From a virus, in the IMG/VR virus record IMGVR_UViG_3300020438_004615, positions 1 through 24,087 of that record: a stretch of 24,087 nt of DNA; one strand, 5' to 3'. Below, in pieces: positions 1-6,171 of this stretch. How positions within the stretch are numbered: the stretch's first letter is position 1; each line of letters begins with the position of its first letter. The notes below the pieces were generated by a model. That model made no database searches, was not told the origin of the DNA, and worked only from the letters and a program-made list of their open reading frames with translations. The position numbers and the translations under genes were made by a program.

Positions 1-158
1 CCCAAGGCAGTTCTAATACTACCATGTGGAAAGTTTTTGTCTAGTACATGTACAATACCTAGTATTGTCCATGCTTCGAAATCTTGTGTAGCAAACAAGC
101 CAAGGCCTTGCACCTTTGACTCTTTGATAGTTAATCCTTCTGGTAATGGTCTGTACAT
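1..158 (-). CDS. SET-domain protein, N-terminal part (runs off the window)
   Basis: This is the first 52 codons of a minus-strand gene that leaves the window at base 1. It reads MYRPLPEGLTIKES, then the motif VQGLGLFAT at about residues 16-24, then a segment around LGIVHVLDK. A G-x-G-LFAT turn followed by a strand is the opening of a SET domain (protein lysine methyltransferase family). The catalytic part (the NHS and GEE/Y regions) lies outside the window, so activity cannot be judged. The ATG has no Shine-Dalgarno site. A TAAATA box ends 8 nt upstream, which suggests a very short leader. SET proteins occur in marine T4-like phages, but their substrates are unknown to me. Confidence 0.7.
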   Translation of the reverse strand, partial: MYRPLPEGLTIKESKVQGLGLFATQDFEAWTILGIVHVLDKNFPHGSIRTAL

Positions 159-166
159 AATAACAG

Positions 167-172
167 TATTTA
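167..172 (-). promoter_or_regulatory. late-promoter-like TAAATA box for the SET gene
   Basis: TAAATA on the minus strand, 8 nt before the SET ATG. T4 late promoters carry TATAAATA, with transcription starting about 6 nt after it, so this message would have almost no leader. The match is inferred from sequence only. Confidence 0.4.
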
Positions 173-265
173 TTATACATTATGTAATCTGTTAATGCAA
201 GAAAAGATTTGTTAACACATCAGTTTAAGCCATATATTGCGTTTTAATCTTAGAACATAGATGCC

Positions 266-271
266 TAAATA
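266..271 (+). promoter_or_regulatory. late-promoter-like TAAATA box for the acidic-protein gene
   Basis: The box reads CCTAAATACTATT. It resembles the T4 late consensus and lies 39 nt before the ATG at 311, leaving room for the leader that carries the GGGAG ribosome-binding site. Confidence 0.4.
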
Positions 272-310
272 CTATTGACTTAATACAAAAATGCTTTGGG
301 AGTAGTAGAC

Positions 311-571
311 ATGGAAAGAAATATCATTGAACAGTTAAACGATAGAATAGACGAATTAGAGAACAGAATCGAAAGATTAGTTGACCTTTTAGAAATGGGT
401 CATGAATTTGAAGATCAAGATTATGATGCTGATTATTCAGAAGATGAATTAGATGAGTGCGAAGATTGTTACTCAGAGCCTTGTGATTGCGATGATGAAG
501 ATGAAGATGAGAACGATTTTGAAGATAACGATGACGACTTCGAATATGATGAAGACGAAGACGACAAATAA
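311..571 (+). CDS. small acidic protein with N-terminal coiled coil
   Basis: 86 residues, function not recognised. The first 35 residues (MERNIIEQLNDRIDELENRI and on) form a heptad pattern typical of a short coiled coil. The remainder is almost all Asp and Glu with four Cys (motifs ECEDC and CDC), ending in EDEDDK. I chose the ATG at 311 over the upstream in-frame TTG at 296 because GGGAG at 298-302 is a good Shine-Dalgarno site 8 nt before it. A strong intrinsic terminator follows the stop codon, so this is a single-gene unit. The low-complexity acidic tail could mimic nucleic acid or bind metal, but nothing in the sequence decides this. Confidence 0.7.
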   Translation: MERNIIEQLNDRIDELENRIERLVDLLEMGHEFEDQDYDADYSEDELDECEDCYSEPCDCDDEDEDENDFEDNDDDFEYDEDEDDK

Positions 572-590
572 TTTTATATTACTAGTAGAT

Positions 591-622
591 AGGTAGGGTA
601 TTAATTTACCCTACCTTTTTTT
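591..622 (+). terminator. rho-independent terminator after the acidic-protein gene
   Basis: The arms AGGTAGGGTA (591-600) and TACCCTACCT (607-616) are perfectly complementary across a 6-nt loop, followed by a run of seven T ending at 622. It acts on plus-strand transcription. On the minus strand no T-run follows the hairpin. Confidence 0.9.
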
Positions 623-627
623 ATGAT

Positions 628-729
628 TTATAAGAAAAATAAAAGTAACATAGATAGCATTGTAATAACAACTGTAGCAACTGCGACTACGCCTGCTGTG
701 GTGTATACTTTGTTCATAAATTTTGCCAT
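628..729 (-). CDS. 33-residue membrane peptide
   Basis: A very short reading frame: MAKFMNKVYTTAGVVAVATV, continuing as VITMLSMLLLFFL to the stop. It has a Lys-containing N-terminus and then a single hydrophobic helix of about 23 residues, so it would be a one-pass inner-membrane peptide. A well-formed promoter (TTGCAA, 16 nt, TATAAT) sits 21 nt upstream, which argues that it is real despite its size. No strong Shine-Dalgarno site is visible. It lies downstream of the tRNA genes on the same strand. No known family recognised. Confidence 0.55.
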   Translation of the reverse strand: MAKFMNKVYTTAGVVAVATVVITMLSMLLLFFL

Positions 730-749
730 TTTTAACTGCTTATGATTTT

Positions 750-777
750 ATTATAACATATAAAAATAATTTTGCAA
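750..777 (-). promoter_or_regulatory. sigma70-type promoter for the 33-residue peptide
   Basis: Minus strand: -35 TTGCAA (772-777), 16-nt spacer, -10 TATAAT (750-755). The -10 is a perfect consensus. It directs transcription into the gene at 628-729. Confidence 0.65.
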
Positions 778-808
778 TACAAAAAATTAGTTGTTATCCA
801 CAATTGAT

Positions 809-885
809 TGGCGACTCCGGCAGGATTCGAACCTGCAACCTACGGTTTAGAAGACCGTTGCTCTGTCCTGTTGAGCTACGAAGCC
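809..885 (-). tRNA. tRNA-Arg(UCU)
   Basis: Minus-strand cloverleaf of 77 nt: acceptor GGCTTCG pairs with CGGAGTC, D-arm GCTC/GAGC, anticodon stem ACGGT/ACCGT with loop CTTCTAA (anticodon TCT), T-arm GCAGG/CCTGC around TTCGAAT, discriminator G, and an encoded CCA. It reads AGA, the arginine codon favoured in AT-rich genes such as those here. Confidence 0.95.
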
Positions 886-891
886 AATCAA

Positions 892-977
892 TGGTGCGAG
901 TGGAGGGAGTTGAACCCACACATCCATACAGATAACGGATTTTAAGTCCGTTGCGTCTACCATTCCGCCACACTCGC
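892..977 (-). tRNA. tRNA-Leu(UAA)
   Basis: Minus strand, 86 nt. Acceptor GCGAGTG pairs with CACTCGC. The anticodon stem ACGGA/TCCGT encloses CTTAAAA (anticodon TAA). A long variable arm (class II) confirms leucine. The T-arm GTGGG/CCCTC has one T-T mismatch. Discriminator A and CCA are encoded. It reads UUA and lies 6 nt from tRNA-Arg(UCU), so the two are probably co-transcribed. Confidence 0.95.
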
Positions 978-998
978 TTTGCTATTATATTATAGATT

Positions 999-1154
999 TT
1001 ATGTTTTCTTTTTCTTCTTGCTACCCCATCCATACTTTTTATTAATAGTATCTGGGTCTGACCTTCTCATAGGTGGACAAGTCGTTGGTTTATTTTTTTT
1101 AAGCCATTGCTCAATTAATACTTTATCTTCTTCTGATATTTGTGATTTTGTCAA
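999..1154 (-). CDS. small basic hypothetical protein (51 aa)
   Basis: Starts at TTG with AAGGA 9 nt upstream; an in-frame TAA just upstream rules out a longer start. The product begins MTKSQISEEDKVLIEQWL, has the central motif TTCPPMRRSDPDTI, and ends in a WGSKKKKKT tail. The pattern of a short helix, then CPP..RSDP, then WG plus lysines resembles small hypothetical proteins of marine T4-like phages that I recall only in general terms. No function is assigned. It lies 21 nt upstream of tRNA-Leu on the same strand and is preceded by a TTGACA promoter, so it may head the tRNA transcript. Confidence 0.6.
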   Translation of the reverse strand: MTKSQISEEDKVLIEQWLKKNKPTTCPPMRRSDPDTINKKYGWGSKKKKKT

Positions 1155-1184
1155 TTTGATTAATCCTTACATAAACTATGTGTA

Positions 1185-1212
1185 TTATTACACAGGTTGA
1201 TGTGTTTGTCAA
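1185..1212 (-). promoter_or_regulatory. putative sigma70-type promoter for the small protein and tRNA unit
   Basis: Minus strand: TTGACA (1207-1212), 16-nt spacer, TAATAA (1185-1190). TAATAC at a 19-nt spacing is an alternative -10. The -35 overlaps a GGTTGA/TCAACC inverted repeat at 1195-1214. It lies 30 nt upstream of the TTG start at 1154. Confidence 0.45.
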
Positions 1213-1229
1213 CCACTATCGTGGCCAAA

Positions 1230-1235
1230 TAAATA
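1230..1235 (+). promoter_or_regulatory. late-promoter-like TAAATA box for the Cys-rich protein
   Basis: CAAATAAATAATAC: TAAATA ends 7 nt before the ATG at 1243, and no Shine-Dalgarno site lies between. With T4-type spacing the transcript would begin about 2 nt before the start codon. Confidence 0.45.
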
Positions 1236-1242
1236 ATACAAA

Positions 1243-1497
1243 ATGTCTTGTGATTTATGCAACTGTGATGACCATGTTAATAGGCCCTGTCCAACATGTA
1301 GAAACTGTATAGGACATTATGTACAAACAGCAGATTATGATGAAGTGCATTATGACTTTAGCAATGAAGAACCTGTTAAATGCCAAACTACAAAACCACA
1401 CTACAAATACAATGGAAAAAGTGGTAAAATTACTAAAATTATAAAAAACAAAGACAATGTTGATATTAACTTTATATTAGACGCATTTGGCGGGTAA
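1243..1497 (+). CDS. small Cys-rich, possibly zinc-binding protein (84 aa)
   Basis: The first 22 residues carry six cysteines (C3, C6, C8, C16, C19, C22) as C-x2-C-x-C and CPTCRNC, with a seventh near residue 47. Paired CxxC motifs usually hold zinc; an Fe-S cluster is the alternative. The rest is polar, with a lysine-rich strand KSGKITKIIKNK and a short hydrophobic end. The family is not recognised. The start lacks a Shine-Dalgarno site but has a TAAATA box 7 nt upstream. The gene is convergent with lysozyme across a 111-nt gap containing an unusual inverted repeat. Confidence 0.6.
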   Translation: MSCDLCNCDDHVNRPCPTCRNCIGHYVQTADYDEVHYDFSNEEPVKCQTTKPHYKYNGKSGKITKIIKNKDNVDINFILDAFGG

Positions 1498-1538
1498 TGT
1501 GCTTGTATAATGGCGTCTTAGTCCTGTTTTAAAGCGTC

Positions 1539-1581
1539 TACAAGCGTCATACAGTGTATGAATTAGTGTTTGACGCTTGTA
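1539..1581. repeat. 11-bp perfect inverted repeat between convergent genes
   Basis: TACAAGCGTCA (1539-1549) and its exact complement TGACGCTTGTA (1571-1581) flank 21 nt that hold a second small palindrome, ATACA-G-TGTAT (1549-1559). GCGTC words also occur at 1513, 1534 and 1545. No T-run follows on either strand, so it is not an ordinary intrinsic terminator. A protein-binding site or structured 3' end is possible. Confidence 0.7.
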
Positions 1582-1608
1582 CTGTTAAAACCCTATTTAA
1601 AGAAGGTT

Positions 1609-2052
1609 TTAGGCAAGTGCTTGTATTCTATCTCTAAGCCTTTCAGCCCTGTTTCCTACTTGTTTTGCCCAACGTGAATCCATCATTTCAACGGCCGCTG
1701 TGTTCCAGTCGCTGTTATTCACACCAGCAATAAACTTTTTAAATTTACTTAATCTTGGAGCACCCATGTTGAATGTCATATTTACAATAACTTCTTGTGC
1801 TTCGCTAGGTAATTCTGTTAGATTAGGAAATACTTTTTTTGCTTCACTCATATAGATAGCAACATCGCTATCAAATACTGCATTTACTCTTTGTTCTGTG
1901 ATTGGTGTTCCTACAGGTTTTCCATGTTCTTCATCTGCTTCTGTAACTAGGTGTCCAATCCCAAAAGTAGGATACCCTAAATGATCAAGATAAATTTCGT
2001 ATTTGACTCCTTCATCTATTTTTAGTTGTTCTCTTAATTGTTGTATGTTCAT
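1609..2052 (-). CDS. T4-type lysozyme (endolysin, GH24)
   Basis: 147 residues. Hydrolyses the MurNAc-GlcNAc bond of peptidoglycan at lysis. The N-terminus aligns directly with T4 gpe: LKIDEG carries the catalytic Glu (E14), YLDHLGYPTFGIGH carries D23 and T29, so the E-9-D-6-T spacing is the same as E11/D20/T26 of T4. The C-terminal half has the usual helical features, including NMTFNMG and RWAKQVGNRAERL. There is no signal peptide or SAR anchor, so a separate holin is expected; none is identified here. The ATG has AAGGA 8 nt upstream and a TAAATA box 27 nt upstream. It is divergent from the kinase-like gene at 2106. The lysozyme family is among the surest identifications in the window. Confidence 0.93.
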   Translation of the reverse strand: MNIQQLREQLKIDEGVKYEIYLDHLGYPTFGIGHLVTEADEEHGKPVGTPITEQRVNAVFDSDVAIYMSEAKKVFPNLTELPSEAQEVIVNMTFNMGAPRLSKFKKFIAGVNNSDWNTAAVEMMDSRWAKQVGNRAERLRDRIQALA

Positions 2053-2079
2053 TGTTTTATCCTTATGTGCTTGTAAAAG

Positions 2080-2085
2080 TATTTA
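2080..2085 (-). promoter_or_regulatory. late-promoter-like TAAATA box for lysozyme
   Basis: ACTAAATACTTTT on the minus strand, 27 nt before the lysozyme ATG. The leader it would produce contains the AAGGA ribosome-binding site. It is back to back with the plus-strand box at 2095-2100. Confidence 0.5.
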
Positions 2086-2094
2086 GTAAGCAAA

Positions 2095-2100
2095 TAAATA
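2095..2100 (+). promoter_or_regulatory. late-promoter-like TAAATA box for kinase-like gene 1
   Basis: CAAATAAATA followed by TTAGT and the ATG at 2106. The 5-nt gap would place a T4-type start site on the A of the ATG, giving a leaderless message. No Shine-Dalgarno site is present. Confidence 0.5.
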
Positions 2101-2105
2101 TTAGT

Positions 2106-2846
2106 ATGCTTGAAAATAAACTGCCTCGTGGATTTAACCACCGTCGAATGAAATTAATCAACAGAGTATTCAAAACTGATGTTACTCCTTTACGCAAAGT
2201 ACCCCAAATTGGTTTAGAACAATCAGCAACTATAGAAATGTATGCAGATGATCAATTTGTTTACAAAGTTTTTTTAGGTAGTAGACAACACGAGCAATTT
2301 GAACTGTTTTTAAAAAATTATCAAGGAAGTATGCAGATTTTAGATGTTTACCGTCAAGGTACTTCAACAAACTTTTTAAAATTATCTATCTTTAAAATTA
2401 ACAAGATACCAGGTATGACTTTAACAAATATAGGCGAGGAGAAGTTGTCGTTTGAAATGAGTTTACCAAAAGCAGTAACGTGGTTTCGAGATCAAATAAT
2501 AGAAATACACAACACTGGAATTCGGTGTAATGAAAGATATGAACAATTTAAAGTGGGTAATGACCCATGGGACCATGGGTTTGTTTTTACATTCAGTGAT
2601 TGGCATGGTCAGAATATATTGTTTGACTCAAAAACTAAAAAATTGCATCTTGTTGACTTTGAGCCAATAGATTGGATTCCTGTTAATACATGGCAACTTT
2701 TGATTAAAGATCAGTTAAGATCATTTTTAAATGGATTTCCAGATGAATGGAAAAGACATCATAAACTATACCGACATGATATTGTTAGAAAAATTACACA
2801 AGAATTGCAAGATGATTTAAACCAATTAATAAAGTACGTATTTTAA
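2106..2846 (+). CDS. protein-kinase-like-fold phosphotransferase, copy 1
   Basis: 246 residues from the ATG at 2106. The in-frame TTG at 2052 is rejected because it lies in the lysozyme start region. The fold signs of the aminoglycoside phosphotransferase / choline kinase group are present: a lysine in DDQFVYKVF (about K54), a Brenner-like catalytic loop FSDWHGQNIL (D165, N170), and a metal-binding aspartate in HLVDFEP (D184). It should transfer the ATP gamma-phosphate to a small molecule or a side chain; the substrate is unknown. It is a clear paralog of the next gene, sharing FELFLKNYQG, LDVYR, EIHNTG.RC and the catalytic loop region, so the pair arose by tandem duplication. Confidence 0.65.
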   Translation: MLENKLPRGFNHRRMKLINRVFKTDVTPLRKVPQIGLEQSATIEMYADDQFVYKVFLGSRQHEQFELFLKNYQGSMQILDVYRQGTSTNFLKLSIFKINKIPGMTLTNIGEEKLSFEMSLPKAVTWFRDQIIEIHNTGIRCNERYEQFKVGNDPWDHGFVFTFSDWHGQNILFDSKTKKLHLVDFEPIDWIPVNTWQLLIKDQLRSFLNGFPDEWKRHHKLYRHDIVRKITQELQDDLNQLIKYVF

Positions 2847-2848
2847 AA

Positions 2849-2854
2849 TAAATA
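2849..2854 (+). promoter_or_regulatory. late-promoter-like TAAATA box for kinase-like gene 2
   Basis: AAAATAAATA, GATAC, then the ATG at 2860. The 5-nt gap is the same as for copy 1 and again there is no Shine-Dalgarno site. The box lies just after the stop codon of copy 1. Confidence 0.45.
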
Positions 2855-2859
2855 GATAC

Positions 2860-3585
2860 ATGCACAATCGTAATTATAATAATTATAAGCAAGATATTGT
2901 TGAAAACGTATATCAAACCAGTGTAACTCCTATTGCTAAAAATGATTATTCTAGCAAACGAGCAGTTTATTCTGACGATCAATTTGTTTACAAAGTTATT
3001 AAACAAAGCAGAGATGACAATCAATTTGAATTATTTTTAAAAAACTACCAAGGAGATTTAAAACTATTAGATGTTTACAGAGAAAACGATCTTGTTATTT
3101 TTAAAATTAGAAAACTGTTTGGTAAAACTATTTCGCAACTGGCAAAAGAAAATGACCATATTTCATTAAACATAGATACACTCACACAATGGTTTAAAAC
3201 TCAAGTAAAAGAAATACACAACACTGGTGTGAGATGTTATAAAAAATATGACTCATATAAAATTAAAAATGATCCATGGGGCAAAGGTTTTGTTTACACT
3301 TTTGTCGACTGGAATAATTCTAACTATATCTATAACAAAAATATCAATAAACTTTATCTAGTTGACCTTGAGCCAGCCAATTGGATTTCAAGAAACATTT
3401 GGGACTGTGTTGTAAGAGATCATTTTAATAAATTTATAAAAAGTTTTGATCATATTGACTATGATGATAAACAATATATTTCAAAATTAGAAGATAGTGT
3501 ACAGCAAGAACTAGATAAAGAAATACCTTTGTTTTTGGCCTGCCCGGGAGGATTCGAACCACCGGCCTTCAGTTCCGCAAACTGA
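2860..3585 (+). CDS. protein-kinase-like-fold phosphotransferase, copy 2, with a C-terminus read through antisense tRNA
   Basis: 241 residues, paralog of the preceding gene. Conserved positions: K45 in DDQFVYKVI, catalytic-loop D150 and N155 in FVDWNNSNYIY, and metal Asp D169 in LVDLEP. The loop has lost the His-Gly of copy 1 (WNNSN instead of WHGQN), so the two copies may differ in substrate or activity. Similarity to copy 1 ends at about residue 225 (KEIPLF). The last 16 residues, including CPGGFEPP, are the antisense translation of tRNA-Arg(GCG), and the TGA stop at 3583-3585 lies within the tRNA gene. The family is likely right; the authentic C-terminus is uncertain. Confidence 0.6.
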   Translation: MHNRNYNNYKQDIVENVYQTSVTPIAKNDYSSKRAVYSDDQFVYKVIKQSRDDNQFELFLKNYQGDLKLLDVYRENDLVIFKIRKLFGKTISQLAKENDHISLNIDTLTQWFKTQVKEIHNTGVRCYKKYDSYKIKNDPWGKGFVYTFVDWNNSNYIYNKNINKLYLVDLEPANWISRNIWDCVVRDHFNKFIKSFDHIDYDDKQYISKLEDSVQQELDKEIPLFLACPGGFEPPAFSSAN

Positions 3586-3612
3586 CGCTCTATCCAACTG
3601 AGCTACGGGCAG
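3536..3612 (-). tRNA. tRNA-Arg(GCG)
   Basis: Minus strand, 77 nt. Acceptor CTGCCCG pairs perfectly with CGGGCAG. D-arm GCTC/GAGC, with A in the GGATA loop (an arginine identity element). Anticodon stem TCAGT/ACTGA with loop TTGCGGA gives anticodon GCG. The T-arm GGTGG/CCTCC has a central T-T mismatch. Discriminator G and CCA are encoded. It would read CGC and CGU. Bacteria normally use ACG (inosine) for this box, so GCG is odd. The gene overlaps the ends of both neighbouring protein genes. Confidence 0.88.
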
Positions 3613-4180
3613 TTATTAGAGGCTGTTCCATTCTATTTTTAATATCTTCATAGAATGCTTCAACTAATATTTCAATGGCTTTTGTCTCAGGTATACCCCT
3701 ACTTCGAAGATAGAATACTTGCTCTTGATCTAATGGTCCTGTTGTAGCACCATGTGAGCATATAGTATCGTCATTTTTAATGTCTAGTTCTGGTTTTGAA
3801 AATGCAAAAGAATCATCGTCTAACAATAAATTTTTATTCAACATATGACTTTCACATCCTGTGACACCTTTTGGAATAGTAATTTTTCCTTCAAAAGAAC
3901 TTTCACATTCTTTATTAACAAATCTAAAATCTTGGTCACACTTTGATTTTTTGCCTTTGTGTGTTACTGTTGTAACTACTTTTGGGTCTCTTCCTTTGTT
4001 ATGGAATAATCCATACATTTCGCAAGAAGCATTCTCTTCTAAATCTACATTAATCTTTACGTCAACTCCGGCACGATCATAGAAAAATAATCTAGCAACT
4101 GCATTTGTTTTCAATGTATAGTTTAAAACTGTGTCTTTATCTAAATTTATGGTTTCTGAATAAACGTCTGTTATTTCCAT
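3590..4180 (-). CDS. sufD: truncated SufD-like Fe-S cluster assembly protein
   Basis: 196 residues against about 420 for E. coli SufD. Only the C-terminal half of the beta-helix and the terminal helical region are present. The diagnostic end CSHGATTGPLDQEQVFYLRS (residues 141-160) matches SufD, including the conserved H143 next to C141 that lies at the SufB-SufD cluster site. SufD pairs with SufB and the ATPase SufC as a scaffold for building Fe-S clusters. No sufC is seen in the window, so host SufC may be used. The ATG overlaps the sufB stop (TAATG), so the genes are translationally coupled. The TAG stop (3590-3592) lies inside tRNA-Arg(GCG); the last residues (TARSSVG) are encoded by the tRNA. 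Confidence 0.8.
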   Translation of the reverse strand: MEITDVYSETINLDKDTVLNYTLKTNAVARLFFYDRAGVDVKINVDLEENASCEMYGLFHNKGRDPKVVTTVTHKGKKSKCDQDFRFVNKECESSFEGKITIPKGVTGCESHMLNKNLLLDDDSFAFSKPELDIKNDDTICSHGATTGPLDQEQVFYLRSRGIPETKAIEILVEAFYEDIKNRMEQPLITARSSVG

Positions 4181-5628
4181 TATCCTACAGAACCTTCCAT
4201 ACTGACTTCTAATAACTTGTTGGCTTCAACAGCAAACTCCATAGGAAGTTTTTGAAACACTTCTTTACAAAATCCTGATACTAATAAGTTAGTTGCGTCT
4301 TCTTCGTTTAAACCTCTTGCTCTCATATAAAATAATTGCTCTTCATCTATTTTAGATGTTGTGGCTTCATGATTACATGTACTCTTTCTTGTTTTACTGT
4401 CAATGTAAGGAATAGTTATAGCAGAACATTCATTACCCATCATTAAAGAATCACAGGCAGTAAAGTTTTTGGCTCCTGTTGCACGTTTGCCAACTTGTAC
4501 TAATCCTCTATATGTGTTAGTAGATTTACCTGCAGAGATACCTTTTGATATAATTGTACTTTTGGTATTCTTTCCAAGATGTATCATTTTAGTACCTGTG
4601 TCTGCCATTTGATATCCATTGGTCAATGCTACTGAATAAAATTCTCCAATTGAATTATCTCCTTTTAATATACAAGAAGGATACTTCCATGTTAATCTAC
4701 TTCCTGTTTCAAACTGTGTCCAAGTTATACGAGAGTTTTTTCCTTGGCATAAACCTCTCTTGGTTACAAAGTTATAGATACCACCTTTGCCTGTTTCTGG
4801 ATCTCCCGGATACCAATTCTGTATTGTTGAATATTTTATTTCTGCATCTTTCATAGCAATCAATTCTACATTGGCCGCATGTAATTGATTTTCGTCACGC
4901 ATTGGTGCTGTACAACCTTCTAGATAACTTACATAACTGCCTTCATCAGCAACAATCAAAGTTCTTTCAAACTGTCCTGTGTTTGATGCATTGATTCTAA
5001 AGTATGTTGAAAGTTCCATTGGGCATCTTGTGTTTTTTGGAATATAAACAAATGTGCCATCTGAAAATACTGCTGAATTAAGTGTAGCAAAATAATTGTC
5101 TGAACGTGGAATAACTTTACCTAAGTATTTTTTAACTAGATCAGGATACTTTTGTACTGCTTCTCCAAATGAACAAAATATAATTCCTTTTTCTAATAGT
5201 TCTTTGTGATATGTTGTTGCTACTGACACAGAATCAAATACTGCATCAACGGCCACACCTGCCAATGCCGCCTGTTCTGATGTAGGAATACCTAACTTTT
5301 CAAATGTGGCAAGTACTTCTGGATCAACTTCATCCATAGACTTTAATTTTGGCTTTGGTTTTGAATAGTAACTTATGCCTTGATAATCAATAGGATCAAT
5401 TTCAAGGGTGGACCAATCTGGTTCTTTCATTTCCGTCCAACGCCTGTATGCTTTCAATCTATAGTCCAACAACCATTCTGGTTCGTTTTTCATTTTTGAA
5501 AGTCTTGTGACTATTTCTTCATTAACACCTGGTTCGAAAGTTTCACTTTCCACATCAGTAACAAAGCCAGCACTATATTCTTTGGCTAGTTTGTCTTCAA
5601 TTTTTTTTCTATCTTTTACTTCTGGCAT
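4180..5628 (-). CDS. sufB: SufB, Fe-S cluster assembly scaffold
   Basis: 482 residues, close to full length (E. coli SufB is 495). SufB is the scaffold on which sulfur and iron are assembled, in a SufBC2D complex in the cytoplasm. Conserved motifs: [18 protein letters not shown] (C239, equivalent to E. coli C254), [11 protein letters not shown] (C392, equivalent to C405), [10 protein letters not shown] (H420, E421) and [17 protein letters not shown]. All key residues are present, so it looks functional. The ATG has no Shine-Dalgarno site, and a TAAATA box ends 10 nt before it. SufD follows with a 1-nt overlap. A complete SufB in a phage is unusual and fits the many radical SAM genes here. Confidence 0.95.
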   Translation of the reverse strand: MPEVKDRKKIEDKLAKEYSAGFVTDVESETFEPGVNEEIVTRLSKMKNEPEWLLDYRLKAYRRWTEMKEPDWSTLEIDPIDYQGISYYSKPKPKLKSMDEVDPEVLATFEKLGIPTSEQAALAGVAVDAVFDSVSVATTYHKELLEKGIIFCSFGEAVQKYPDLVKKYLGKVIPRSDNYFATLNSAVFSDGTFVYIPKNTRCPMELSTYFRINASNTGQFERTLIVADEGSYVSYLEGCTAPMRDENQLHAANVELIAMKDAEIKYSTIQNWYPGDPETGKGGIYNFVTKRGLCQGKNSRITWTQFETGSRLTWKYPSCILKGDNSIGEFYSVALTNGYQMADTGTKMIHLGKNTKSTIISKGISAGKSTNTYRGLVQVGKRATGAKNFTACDSLMMGNECSAITIPYIDSKTRKSTCNHEATTSKIDEEQLFYMRARGLNEEDATNLLVSGFCKEVFQKLPMEFAVEANKLLEVSMEGSVG

Positions 5629-5638
5629 ATTATACTCA

Positions 5639-5644
5639 TATTTA
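5639..5644 (-). promoter_or_regulatory. late-promoter-like TAAATA box for sufBD
   Basis: GAATAAATATGAG on the minus strand in the 34-nt gap before sufB, 10 nt from the ATG. A T4-like start here would give a leader of only about 5 nt. Confidence 0.4.
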
Positions 5645-5662
5645 TTCTAATAGGCAACTGGG

Positions 5663-6163
5663 CTATTTGCCCATGTCATATTCAAAGTTCACAGTGCTTT
5701 TGTTTACTCTTAACTCTTTAGCGCCGTTCTTTGTATGAAACTTTCTTGCCATGTCTGTCATTGGTGACAGTGTGACCAGCCTTGTTAGATGATTTGATTT
5801 CTTAATCATCTTATAAACTTCTTCTACTATTTTTTGTCCGCCTCCACGTTTACGACTCCAGACTGTGTATGCAATAGCAATCTTTCCTTGCACACCTGCT
5901 CTGTGTATGGCTTCCATGTGTGCAACTTTACTCATAGTATCTAATTCTTGTACTGATGCTGGGACTTCATTTGTAAATGCGAAACACATCACAGCAACTA
6001 TTTCATCACCATCTTGTAGCCCATATATCTTTCTACCATATTGTTGCCTAAACCAATTATCAAGTTCTGGCCTCACTGGATCTTCTGATGTATCGACTTC
6101 ATTAAGTTCTATCAACTTAACCTTTTTTAACCAATCAAATTTATTTAAAATTTTTTCAAACAT
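5663..6163 (-). CDS. GNAT-like acetyltransferase (probable)
   Basis: 166 residues. The central part has the GNAT order of elements: a strand KIYGLQDGDEIVAVMCF, a strand IAIAYTVWS, then RKRGGGQKIVEEVYKMI resembling the acetyl-CoA pyrophosphate-binding turn, then LVTLSPMTDMARKFHTKNGA, the usual final helix and strand. The Q/RxxGxG/A motif is imperfect (RGGGQK), so activity is not certain. Similar proteins occur in marine T4-like phages; the substrate is unknown. A good promoter (TTGACA, 16 nt, TAATAT) lies directly upstream, so this gene may be expressed separately from the oxygenase genes before it. Confidence 0.6.
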   Translation of the reverse strand: MFEKILNKFDWLKKVKLIELNEVDTSEDPVRPELDNWFRQQYGRKIYGLQDGDEIVAVMCFAFTNEVPASVQELDTMSKVAHMEAIHRAGVQGKIAIAYTVWSRKRGGGQKIVEEVYKMIKKSNHLTRLVTLSPMTDMARKFHTKNGAKELRVNKSTVNFEYDMGK

Positions 6164-6171
6164 GTAGTTAT

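Noticed and set aside
723-1033. Open frames on both strands across 723-935 and 794-1033 with motifs such as DSGRIRTCNLRF
   Set aside because: They are translations of the tRNA-Arg(UCU) and tRNA-Leu(UAA) genes, a common source of spurious proteins. The minus-strand frame also covers part of the small gene at 999-1154 in a different frame.
979-1200. Plus-strand 73-residue frame
   Set aside because: Shadow of the minus-strand 51-residue gene, which has a ribosome-binding site and a typical small-phage-protein composition.
1195-1214. GGTTGA/TCAACC hairpin as a terminator
   Set aside because: No T-run follows on either strand, the stem is only 6 bp, and it overlaps a good -35 hexamer. More likely part of a promoter region.
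2052-2105. Extra 18 N-terminal residues on kinase-like copy 1, starting at TTG
   Set aside because: This region is the lysozyme start and the divergent promoter region. The ATG at 2106 fits the TAAATA spacing seen at copy 2.
5659-5673. TGGGC-TATTT-GCCCA hairpin at the end of the GNAT-like gene
   Set aside because: Only a 5-bp stem with no T-run, and it overlaps coding sequence. Not enough to call a terminator before sufB.
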